A stretch of 64,000 bases of DNA from contig JBIQIY010000002.1 of assembly GCA_044507775.1 (NCBI GenBank), forward strand, positions 248,001 to 312,000, in the 5' to 3' direction. The notes below the pieces were generated by a model that saw only the letters and a list, made by a program, of their open reading frames with translations, was not told the origin of the DNA and searched no databases. Both the position numbers and the translations under genes were made by a program. Shown here one piece after another: positions 25,848 through 33,263 of the stretch; position 1 is the first letter of the stretch, and every line of letters begins with the position of its first letter. This DNA comes from Chryseosolibacter sp044507775. Its GTDB lineage: Bacteria > Bacteroidota > Bacteroidia > Cytophagales > Cyclobacteriaceae.

Positions 25848-26123
25848 ATGAAGGTTGACGCGAAAATATTCAAGGGAATCGAGTACGTGCAAGTAAGCGA
25901 ACTACCTCAGTCTCAACGGGAAATGTTAGCCCAGACCATCAATCCCGATCTTTACATCAAATTACTCGTAGACGGCAAGATCATCAGCGGTTGCCTTCAG
26001 TACAAGGATTACAGCCACTGGTATCAGGATCAGTTTGAGCTCTCGCCTACGACTTCCGTAGAGCAGACGGTCATCCCTGAAAAAATAGAGATCAAGCCGA
26101 ACCTCGCTTTGAACAAAGCTTAA
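25848..26123 (+). CDS. Small hypothetical protein
   Basis: A 91-residue soluble protein with no signal peptide or membrane segment. It has three visible parts: KIFKGIEYVQVSELPQSQRE, a strand-like LYIKLLVDGKIISGCLQYKDY, and a charged C-terminus rich in Ile, Pro and Lys. I do not recognise the family. Coding status is supported by a clean ATG, codon use like its neighbours and a -7 element upstream. The stop overlaps the convergent VOC gene by 4 bases. Confidence 0.6.
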   Translation: MKVDAKIFKGIEYVQVSELPQSQREMLAQTINPDLYIKLLVDGKIISGCLQYKDYSHWYQDQFELSPTTSVEQTVIPEKIEIKPNLALNKA

Positions 26124-26512
26124 TCCCAAACACCTTTCTCCGGGAGGATCTCCAGCACATTGCCTTCGGGATCATTGAAGTAAAAAGATTTTTTTCCTGT
26201 TTTCCACGTGATCTCGTCGATGATCTGAATTCCTTTACGCACAAGTTCCGACCTGCATTCATCGTACAACGCATCTTCGACTTCAAATGCAAAATGTTGT
26301 TTTCCTCCGCCGAAGTGTGCGGGCGGTGAGGTCTTCTTCCCGGAGTCATCCGGATTAAAAAGCAACAAAACGGATTGACCTACCCTTAGGAAAAGATGCT
26401 TCCCTTCCTGGTAGTCAATCAAGGGAAGGCCTAGCAGCTCATGGTAAAAGCGTTTTGCGCCTACCAGGTCCGTTACATAGATACAGGTCTCCTTAATCTT
26501 CAGAATTTCCAT
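26120..26512 (-). CDS. VOC/glyoxalase family protein
   Basis: A 130-residue vicinal-oxygen-chelate fold protein: two beta-alpha-beta-beta-beta modules, starting EILKIKETCIYVTDLVGAKRFYHELLGLPL and ending SFYFNDPEGNVLEILPE. Metal-ligand candidates are His in KQHFAFEV and Glu in VLEI; fosfomycin-resistance and dioxygenase-like members share this. Substrate is unknown. I chose the ATG at 26512 because the module begins right after it; an upstream ATG at 26545 would add 11 unlikely residues. The start lies inside the last 20 bases of the nitronate monooxygenase-like gene, so the two are coupled. Confidence 0.88.
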   Translation of the reverse strand: MEILKIKETCIYVTDLVGAKRFYHELLGLPLIDYQEGKHLFLRVGQSVLLLFNPDDSGKKTSPPAHFGGGKQHFAFEVEDALYDECRSELVRKGIQIIDEITWKTGKKSFYFNDPEGNVLEILPEKGVWD

Positions 26513-27455
26513 TGCACAGTTTAGTCTTTGATGCGAGGTAGCCATTCCATATATCTTCGAGGATTTCTGCGGCGGGCTGAATTTTCCTGATTGCCGCTGA
26601 AACTTGTCCTATCTCCAACTCCCCTTCCTCAATATCTCCCTCGAAAATTCCCAGCTTCGATCTTCGATGGCCCAGCAACGTGCGAAGTTCGTCAATGCCG
26701 GCGCCCCGCTTCTCCGCCTCATCGACCTGCTGGAAGAATTTGTTTCGGATCATGCGGACAGGTGTCAGTTGCTTGAGCGTCAAGACCGTTTCTCCTTCAG
26801 CGGACGCCGCAACCCGTTCCTTGAACCGCTCGTGGGCGGAGGATTCGACACTTGCAGCGAACCTGGTTCCCACCTGGATACCCTCCGCCCCCAAGGTAAG
26901 GGCGGCAAGCATCGCCCTTCCGTCCGCAATTCCGCCCGCGGCGATGACGGGAACAGTAACGGCATCGGCAACCATCGGTATGAGCACAAGCGAAGTCGTC
27001 TCCTCCCGACCGTTGTGGCCCCCCGCCTCGAAGCCTTCGGCAACTACCGCGTCGACTCCGGCAAGTTCCGCCTTTTTAGCAAACTTCACACTGGAGACAA
27101 CATGAACAACCGTCATCCCCTCCTCCTTCAGACGTCCCGTCCACACGGCAGGATTTCCCGCAGAGGTAAACACAATTCGCACCTTTTCTTCAATCAGGAT
27201 TTGTATCAGCTTATCTATATCCGGGTAAAGGAGCGGAACATTCACGCCAAAAGGCCGGGATGTATGTTCCTTGCAAGACTGAATGTGTGCACGGAGGACC
27301 TCGGGGTACATGGAGCCCGCGCCAATCAACCCGAGCCCACCTGCGTTGCTGACGGCCGAAGCAAGCCGCCAGCCGCTACACCATACCATGCCCGCCTGGA
27401 CGATCGGATAAGATATCCCAAAAAGCTTCGCCACCCTGTTTTTTTCAGCTTCCAT
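26493..27455 (-). CDS. Nitronate monooxygenase / FabK-like flavoprotein
   Basis: A 320-residue FMN-dependent TIM-barrel protein of the 2-nitropropane dioxygenase family. Seen: IVQAGMVWCSGWRLASAVSNAGGLG near the N-terminus, AEGFEAGGHNG (the catalytic-His segment HNG of the family), and the FMN-phosphate loop VIAAGGIADGRAM with GAEGIQVGTRFAAS. Members either oxidise nitronates or act as enoyl-ACP reductase FabK; the sequence alone does not separate the two, and no fab genes are adjacent. It heads a two-gene operon with the VOC protein. Confidence 0.87.
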   Translation of the reverse strand: MEAEKNRVAKLFGISYPIVQAGMVWCSGWRLASAVSNAGGLGLIGAGSMYPEVLRAHIQSCKEHTSRPFGVNVPLLYPDIDKLIQILIEEKVRIVFTSAGNPAVWTGRLKEEGMTVVHVVSSVKFAKKAELAGVDAVVAEGFEAGGHNGREETTSLVLIPMVADAVTVPVIAAGGIADGRAMLAALTLGAEGIQVGTRFAASVESSAHERFKERVAASAEGETVLTLKQLTPVRMIRNKFFQQVDEAEKRGAGIDELRTLLGHRRSKLGIFEGDIEEGELEIGQVSAAIRKIQPAAEILEDIWNGYLASKTKLCNGNSED

Positions 27456-27827
27456 ACGGGGAAAAATTACAAACCGATTTAACCAAAAAGATCCGGTCTT
27501 TTAAAATTATCATTCGCCCGGTATGCTGGTTAGTTTTAAAGCACTGGAAGTTGTCCACAAAGAATTGATTGAGAATATCAAGCGTAAAGTGCTGTCATAT
27601 AAGTATTTAACCCAATTCTTAATGATCCTGTGGATAACTTGCGATTTTTGTGGATATCTTTTTGCGGACATTTTTGAGAGTTATCGCCATTTTTTTTAAC
27701 TGGATAAGTTCGAAGTACCAGGTATAAGTCACATCCTTGCGACGATGAACAAGTTGAGGAACCTTGACAACAAAAAAACGTTTTAGTTTCAGTCTCTTTC
27801 TCAAAATTAGCGGCAATATTTGAAAGC
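27456..27827. other. AT-rich divergent spacer, candidate DnaA-binding region
   Basis: A 372-base spacer between divergent genes with no credible coding frame. It contains DnaA-box-like sites TTGTCCACA (27551-27559, plus, one mismatch), TTATCCACA (27629-27637, minus, exact consensus) and ATATCCACA (27649-27657, minus, one mismatch). The last two are 20 bases apart. A T run at 27690-27698 and generally AT-rich sequence flank them. Gene orientation is strongly minus to the left and mixed to plus on the right. This fits a replication origin or another DnaA-binding locus; dnaA itself is not in the window. Confidence 0.45.
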
Positions 27828-28301
27828 ATGCGACGCTTACTTTTCATATTCTTGATTTTCGCCACACATTCAGTCGTTGCGCAGAGCGGACGAACGATTA
27901 AGTTACCCGAGCTGCAGCAAATGATTTCGAAAAAGTCGAACGACATTCACATCATTAATTTTTGGGCGACCTGGTGCGCGCCTTGCGTGAAGGAACTCCC
28001 GTTGTTTGAAAAGATCAACGACGAGCGCAAGGATGTCAAAGTCACGCTCGTTTCGCTGGACCTCGACCTGGATTCGAACCCTGAGAAGGTTTACAAGTTT
28101 ATTGCGCGAAAGAATCTCCGGTCTGAAGTACTCTTGCTCGATGAGCGCGACCCGAATTCGTGGATTGACAAGGTCGACTCCAGGTGGACGGGCGCGTTGC
28201 CCGCTACCATCATCCTGAATCACAAGACGGGAAAAAGAATCTTTATTGGCAGAAGTCTCCAGGAAGGAGAGCTTGAACAACATCTCGCAGAACTTCAATA
28301 A
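27828..28301 (+). CDS. TlpA-like periplasmic thioredoxin
   Basis: A 157-residue protein with a signal peptide (about 1-19, ending VVAQS) and a thioredoxin fold. The redox motif is WCAPC (Cys50, Cys53) within NFWATWCAPCVKELP, and the cis-Pro loop is ALPATIIL. TlpA/ResA-like proteins reduce disulfides in the periplasm, for example in cytochrome c maturation. The substrate is unknown. It precedes the second thioredoxin-fold gene by 8 bases. A near-match -7 element (AATATTTG) ends 5 bases before the ATG. Confidence 0.9.
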   Translation: MRRLLFIFLIFATHSVVAQSGRTIKLPELQQMISKKSNDIHIINFWATWCAPCVKELPLFEKINDERKDVKVTLVSLDLDLDSNPEKVYKFIARKNLRSEVLLLDERDPNSWIDKVDSRWTGALPATIILNHKTGKRIFIGRSLQEGELEQHLAELQ

Positions 28302-28309
28302 TCTCTGAT

Positions 28310-28921
28310 ATGAAAGCAACCCTGTTATCATTTGTCATTGTAGCGCTGGCCTGTGTGGCCGCGAGGCCTGTTGAATCCGGATATTCAATCGGCGACCGCG
28401 TCTCCGATTTCCGCCTGAAAAATGTTGACGGGAAGATGGTTTCGCTGTCTGATTACAAGGAAAGCAAGGGTGTAATCCTGATCTTTGATTGCAACACGTG
28501 TCCCTATTCCCAAGCCTACAACGACCGGATCATTGCCTTGAACAAGGCGTATGCCTCCAAAGGATATCCGGTGGTAACTGTAAATTCCAATGACGGTGAA
28601 GAGTCGCCGGGCGACTCTTTCGAAGCAATGGTCGAACGCGCAAGAGCGAAGGATTACAGCTTTCCCTATTTGCTGGATGAGACACAGGAAATTGCTCGAG
28701 CGTTCGGCGCAACAAACACACCGCACGTATTTGTATTGCAGAGCAAAGGCGCTTCGTTCATCGTATCCTATATCGGGGCGATCGATAACAATCCCAGAAA
28801 CGGCGCGCAGGCTGATAAGAAATATGTGGCCGATGCAGTCGATGCGCTGTTGAGTGGAAACCCCATAAAGATCAAAACGACGAAAGCGGTTGGGTGTGGC
28901 ATCCGTTGGAAAGATGCATGA
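28310..28921 (+). CDS. Secreted redoxin-domain protein
   Basis: A 203-residue AhpC/TSA-type thioredoxin-fold protein with a signal-like N-terminus (1-18). The redox motif is CNTC (Cys61, Cys64) within LIFDCNTCPYSQAYNDR, as in the CNHCP group of redoxins, and the cis-Pro segment is ATNTPHVFVL. A further Cys near the C-terminus (AVGCGIRW) is typical of this group. It probably acts in the periplasm together with the TlpA-like protein, 8 bases upstream. Substrate is unknown. Confidence 0.87.
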   Translation: MKATLLSFVIVALACVAARPVESGYSIGDRVSDFRLKNVDGKMVSLSDYKESKGVILIFDCNTCPYSQAYNDRIIALNKAYASKGYPVVTVNSNDGEESPGDSFEAMVERARAKDYSFPYLLDETQEIARAFGATNTPHVFVLQSKGASFIVSYIGAIDNNPRNGAQADKKYVADAVDALLSGNPIKIKTTKAVGCGIRWKDA

Positions 28922-28945
28922 TTCTTTTCGGCGGTCTTGCTTCGT

Positions 28946-29269
28946 TCAGGACTGGGCGCTGACAAATTTCAGCCCGAGAATGGAACCGATCAGCAGGAAA
29001 ATAAAAAACATTCTCCAGAAATCGGAAGGCTCGCGGAAGAGGATAATCCCGGCTATCACAGTACCCACTGCACCAATACCCGTCCAGACGGCGTAGGCCG
29101 TTCCAATCGGTATCACCTGAATGGCCTTATTGAGGAAATAAAAACTAAGCGTTATTGAAATGAAAAACGCAGCCGCCCATCCCTTGTTGCTAAAGTTATC
29201 CGAAAGCTTCAGGCTGGTGGTGAAGCCAACCTCAAAGAGACCGGCGATGACAAGGTAGACCCACGACAT
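28946..29269 (-). CDS. SMR family transporter, SugE/Gdx-like
   Basis: A 107-residue four-helix small multidrug resistance protein starting SWVYLVIAGLFEVGFTTSLK, with the essential membrane Glu at position 13 and the GTAYAVWTGIGAVG signature in helix 3. The GLFEV and helix-3 WTGIGAVG patterns suit the SugE/Gdx (guanidinium) branch more than EmrE, but single members are hard to place. The ATG at 29269 matches the family start; an upstream in-frame ATG would add 8 polar residues. I did not find a guanidine riboswitch upstream. It is convergent with the redoxin gene. Confidence 0.88.
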   Translation of the reverse strand: MSWVYLVIAGLFEVGFTTSLKLSDNFSNKGWAAAFFISITLSFYFLNKAIQVIPIGTAYAVWTGIGAVGTVIAGIILFREPSDFWRMFFIFLLIGSILGLKFVSAQS

Positions 29270-29534
29270 TAATATTTCCTTTTTTTCGCACAAATCTAAT
29301 CTTTGTTATATTATTATCGTGCCTTTTTCAGCTTAACATTGTGATTCAATAATTCTGCGACTATGCGTTTAAACTTCAATCCGTTAATCCGTCACCTCAT
29401 ATCGGACAGCAGGCCGGTCAACGAGCAGCCGGTAACCTTTCGGGAAACAGGCACATTCTTTTGAAGCAGATAATAGCAACTCCCTTGAAAGCGGACTTCC
29501 CGGAAGGACAGGCTGAAAAATGTGACGAACCAAC

Positions 29535-31058
29535 ATGGGACTGATTAACTCGATATTGACCTGGATGATGAAGAAGCGGATCCACCAGATCGAGCTCTTC
29601 AAAAAGTATCCGCATGAGGTTCAGGAAGAGCTTTTCAAGAGGCTGATCAAGGAAGCCAGCACTACGGAGTTCGGGAAAAAGTACGGCTTCAGCGATATTG
29701 AAACAGTCGCTCAGTTTCGCGAGCGGGTTCCCGTCTTTACCTATGAGGAGTTGTTTCCTTATATCAAGAGACTGATGCAGGGCGAGCAGAACATTTTGTG
29801 GCCGACCGAGATTACCTGGTTTTCGAAGTCATCAGGCACTACCAATCAACGCAGCAAATTCATTCCCGTTTCTCAGGAGGCTCTTGAAGAGTGTCACTTT
29901 AAAGGAGGTAAAGACCTTATCTCGATCTATGTCAACAACTATCCCGATACAAGGCTATTTGACGGCAAAGGCCTGGCGGTGGGAGGGAGTCATCAGATCA
30001 ACGAATATGACTCGAGTGACTCGTCATCCTATGGCGATGTATCAGCGGTAATCATGCAGAATTTGCCCCCGTGGGCTCAGTTCATTCGCACACCGAAATT
30101 GGAAACTGCGCTGATGTCGAACTGGGAAGAAAAAATCGAAAAGATGGCCGTGGAGACCGCGCAGGTTAACGTGACGAACATCGCAGGTGTTCCGACCTGG
30201 ACCGCGCTGCTTATTCAACGAATAGTCGAGCTCGAAAAAAAGGACAACATACTGGAAGTTTGGCCCAATTTGGAAGCGTTCTTTCATGGTGCGGTCTCCT
30301 TTAAACCCTACCGGAACTTGTTTGACAAGCTCATCCCGAGAGACTCGATGCGCTATGTTGAAATATTCAATGCCAGCGAGGGCTTCTTTGGTATTCAGGA
30401 TCAGACTGATTCCGGCCAGATGTTGCTGATGCTGGACTATGGCATCTATTATGAATTTATTCCGGTGGAGGAATTGGACAAAGAACGACCACGAGCTGTA
30501 GGACTGGGCGATGTTGAAGTTGGGCGAAACTACGCGATGGTCATATCGACGAATGCCGGACTATGGCGTTACAACATCGGCGATACCGTGCGCTTCACTT
30601 CAACTTCCCCTTACAGGATCAAGATCTCCGGGCGCACCAAGCATTTCATCAATGCGTTCGGTGAGGAGGTGATTATTGAAAATGCCGAGTCCGCTATCAA
30701 CAAAGCATGCCTGGCGACGGAAGCCGTGATTGACAATTTTACGGCCGCTCCAATTTTTCTTGAGAAGGGCAAGAAGGGAGGCCACGAATGGATCATCGAG
30801 TTCAAAGTACCGCCGTCGGATCTGCAACACTTTACCAAAGTGCTCGACGAAACCCTTCGCCGCGTGAATTCCGATTATGATGCGAAGCGCCAGCACGACC
30901 TTGCGCTCGTCGCTCCGAGAATCAACTGCGTGCGGGGTGGCGCCTTTTATGACTGGATGAAACGACGCGGAAAACTGGGAGGACAAAACAAAGTACCTCG
31001 CCTGTTTAACACGCGCGAGTATGTGGATGACATCCTGCAAATGCTCGCAGCAGAATAA
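29535..31058 (+). CDS. GH3 family acyl-adenylating protein
   Basis: A 507-residue protein of the GH3 auxin-responsive family within the ANL (acyl-CoA synthetase) superfamily. Seen: the ATP-binding loop FSKSSGTTNQRSKFIP with SSGTT at 99-103, the central NASEGFFGIQD, and the C-terminal hinge IGDTVRFT followed by KISGRTKHFINAFGEEV, the counterpart of the plant motif 3. Plant members conjugate amino acids to jasmonate or auxin; bacterial substrates are largely unknown. It stands alone between the SMR gene and the convergent UPF0316 gene (5-base gap). Confidence 0.92.
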   Translation: MGLINSILTWMMKKRIHQIELFKKYPHEVQEELFKRLIKEASTTEFGKKYGFSDIETVAQFRERVPVFTYEELFPYIKRLMQGEQNILWPTEITWFSKSSGTTNQRSKFIPVSQEALEECHFKGGKDLISIYVNNYPDTRLFDGKGLAVGGSHQINEYDSSDSSSYGDVSAVIMQNLPPWAQFIRTPKLETALMSNWEEKIEKMAVETAQVNVTNIAGVPTWTALLIQRIVELEKKDNILEVWPNLEAFFHGAVSFKPYRNLFDKLIPRDSMRYVEIFNASEGFFGIQDQTDSGQMLLMLDYGIYYEFIPVEELDKERPRAVGLGDVEVGRNYAMVISTNAGLWRYNIGDTVRFTSTSPYRIKISGRTKHFINAFGEEVIIENAESAINKACLATEAVIDNFTAAPIFLEKGKKGGHEWIIEFKVPPSDLQHFTKVLDETLRRVNSDYDAKRQHDLALVAPRINCVRGGAFYDWMKRRGKLGGQNKVPRLFNTREYVDDILQMLAAE

Positions 31059-31063
31059 GAAAG

Positions 31064-31672
31064 TTACTCTTTCTTGATCCGTCTAAGCAGGGATGTGATG
31101 CTCCACCTCGCGGTTTCTTCCACAACAGCACTGCTTTCGGCTGCCCGGTTTACTTTTTCCACGGTATAGAACGCGGTGGGAAGTATTTCGCGCAAAGTCT
31201 CCATCAGATGTTCAAGCTTTTCCCGGGCCAGTACTGTGAAGATAAGGTTCTCGTCTCCATCCGGTCCTTCGGCTTTTACATAGGTATACCGGTGATACTC
31301 TTTGTTAAGATAACCCAGTAGCCCGCTTATATCCTTTCGGGTGATAATTCTCACGATGACTTTTCCGTATGCGATCTTCTCTTCGATGATCATCCCTACA
31401 AAAATTCCAGCAGCGAATCCCGCCGGGTAGGCAACATAGCACATCCAGTTGTCCAGGTGTTCAAAGATCTGTCGTATAGCCATGAGCCATATAAAGGACT
31501 CAAAAAAGCCCAGGAGTGTAGAGGTGAGTTTTCGCCCGCCGAGTACATAGATGATGCGCACGGTGTTGATTGATACGTCGAGAATTCGGGCAGCAAAGAT
31601 CAGCAAGGGCAGCAGTAAGAAACTGAACACGCCTTCGGAAACACCAAAGTTGTCAACAAAGAAATCTTCCAT
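31064..31672 (-). CDS. UPF0316/DUF2179-type membrane protein
   Basis: A 202-residue protein: three membrane helices (about 16-35, 45-68, 76-97) containing FAARILDVSINTVRIIYVLGG, the UPF0316 hallmark, then a soluble DUF2179-like domain (about 100-175) with VIVRIITRKDISGLLGYL and AREKLEHLMETLREI. The soluble fold is ferredoxin-like and may bind a small ligand. Function is unknown; the C-terminus is a charged tail. A -7 element (TAAGTTTG, 31720-31727) lies 48 bases upstream. Confidence 0.88.
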   Translation of the reverse strand: MEDFFVDNFGVSEGVFSFLLLPLLIFAARILDVSINTVRIIYVLGGRKLTSTLLGFFESFIWLMAIRQIFEHLDNWMCYVAYPAGFAAGIFVGMIIEEKIAYGKVIVRIITRKDISGLLGYLNKEYHRYTYVKAEGPDGDENLIFTVLAREKLEHLMETLREILPTAFYTVEKVNRAAESSAVVEETARWSITSLLRRIKKE

Positions 31673-31766
31673 AAAAAAGTCTTTTAGCGTGGAATGGCAT
31701 GGTTTGTCCCGTGACCAGGCAAACTTAATTTATTAGGACCATTTACCAGCGGCCGGATGGGCGGGT

Positions 31767-33140
31767 TCAGCCGAAAAGATCTTCGAATACTTCTGACAGT
31801 TTACCGAAAGATTTCACCGTAATTTTCGTCTTCGCAAGATCAAGCGATTTTTGGCTATACCTGGAGATGTAAATTTCCTGGAAGCCGAGTTTTTCGGCCT
31901 CGGATATACGCTGATCGATCCGGTTTACAGCGCGAAGCTCTCCTCCCAGGCCCACTTCAGCGGCAAAGCAGATCTTATCCGACACCGGCAACTCGTCCAT
32001 CGAGGAAATAATCGAGATGCAGATCGCGAGATCGATGGCGGGATCTTCGACTTTGATTCCACCCGCCATGTTCAGAAAGACGTCCTGCGTCCCCATGCGG
32101 AAACCACATCTTTTTTCAAGAACTGCGAGCAGCATATTCAATCGCTTGTGATCGAAACCCGTAGGGGTGCGTTGCGGTGTACCATAAGACGCAGGGCTCA
32201 CAAGTGATTGAATTTCTATCAGCAGGGGCCGGTTGCCTTCCAGCGTTGCTCCGATGGTGATCCCGCTGAGGTGGCCATCTTTTTGGGAGATGAGAATTTC
32301 AGAAGGGTTCGACACCTCGCGCAATCCGCTTCCCAGCATTTCATAAATGCCGATCTCTGAAGTTGAGCCAAAGCGATTTTTCGTCGTTCGAAGAATGCGA
32401 TAGGCGAGATGGCGGTCTCCTTCAAACTGCAGGACAGTGTCCACCATGTGTTCCAGCACCTTAGGCCCTGCCAGCATCCCATCTTTCGTAATGTGTCCGA
32501 TAATAAAGACGGGGGTCCCTGTTTCCTTCGCGAACTTCATCAATTCGCCCGCGCACTGCCGCACCTGTCCGATGCTGCCCGGAACCGATTCAAGCTGACC
32601 CGAGTAAAGCGTCTGAATGGAATCAATGATCACCATTGTCGGCGATAGCGCCTCTACAGCCTGAAAAATATTCCGCGTATTCGTCTCCGTGAGGATATAG
32701 AATGAGGGCGAAGAGTCGTTCAATCGCTCCGCGCGCATTTTAATCTGCTGTTCACTTTCTTCGCCCGAAACGTATAGAACAGTCTGGGACTTGAGTTTCA
32801 ATCCCGACTGGAGCATGAGCGTTGACTTGCCGATTCCCGGTTCGCCGCCGATCAGCACCAATGATCCCGGCACAACACCTCCGCCCAGCACGCGATTAAG
32901 CTCCGCGTCGCCTGCGTTCCAGCGGATGTCGCCCGTGGATTCGATATCGCGAAGTGTTCTGGGCCGCGTTTGTTTCCCGCGAGCGCTTTCCTGTCGCCAC
33001 TCATTTTTGGGTTCAGGATCTTTTGAGAGCACTTCTTCCGCAAATGTATTCCATGCGTCGCACGAAGGACATTTGCCGAGCCATTTTGCGGATTCGTAGC
33101 CGCAGCTCTGACAGTAGAAAACAGTTTTTGATTTAGCCAA
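31767..33140 (-). CDS. radA: DNA repair protein RadA
   Basis: A 457-residue RecA-like branch-migration helicase with an N-terminal C4 zinc finger (Cys10, 13, 24, 27 in CQSCG and CPSC), Walker A GGEPGIGKST (98-107), the RadA-specific KNRFG segment (about 258), and a C-terminal Lon-like domain. I place the start at a TTG (33140) because AKSKTVFYCQSCG then matches the family N-terminus. The nearest ATG, at 33194, would add 18 unusual residues. The gene faces away from the DUF3857 pair across a 123-base spacer. Confidence 0.95.
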   Translation of the reverse strand: MAKSKTVFYCQSCGYESAKWLGKCPSCDAWNTFAEEVLSKDPEPKNEWRQESARGKQTRPRTLRDIESTGDIRWNAGDAELNRVLGGGVVPGSLVLIGGEPGIGKSTLMLQSGLKLKSQTVLYVSGEESEQQIKMRAERLNDSSPSFYILTETNTRNIFQAVEALSPTMVIIDSIQTLYSGQLESVPGSIGQVRQCAGELMKFAKETGTPVFIIGHITKDGMLAGPKVLEHMVDTVLQFEGDRHLAYRILRTTKNRFGSTSEIGIYEMLGSGLREVSNPSEILISQKDGHLSGITIGATLEGNRPLLIEIQSLVSPASYGTPQRTPTGFDHKRLNMLLAVLEKRCGFRMGTQDVFLNMAGGIKVEDPAIDLAICISIISSMDELPVSDKICFAAEVGLGGELRAVNRIDQRISEAEKLGFQEIYISRYSQKSLDLAKTKITVKSFGKLSEVFEDLFG

Positions 33141-33263
33141 TGTCAATGAAATGATTACGTAATGATAAACGCTTTTTCGACAAATGATGCGCAATCATTT
33201 TCGAAAATTGAATGATTTCCTTATTTTGATTTTCAGTATCCAAAAAACCTAACCCTCTTTACC

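Noticed and set aside
27578..27946. Minus-strand frame of 122 codons across the DnaA-box spacer
   Set aside because: Low-complexity, Cys/Ser/Lys-rich, and antisense to the start of tlpA; it looks like chance in AT-rich sequence.
29270..29534. Guanidine riboswitch before the SugE/Gdx-like gene
   Set aside because: No recognisable conserved core. The 265-base spacer contains only a lone TAGATTTG element without a -33.
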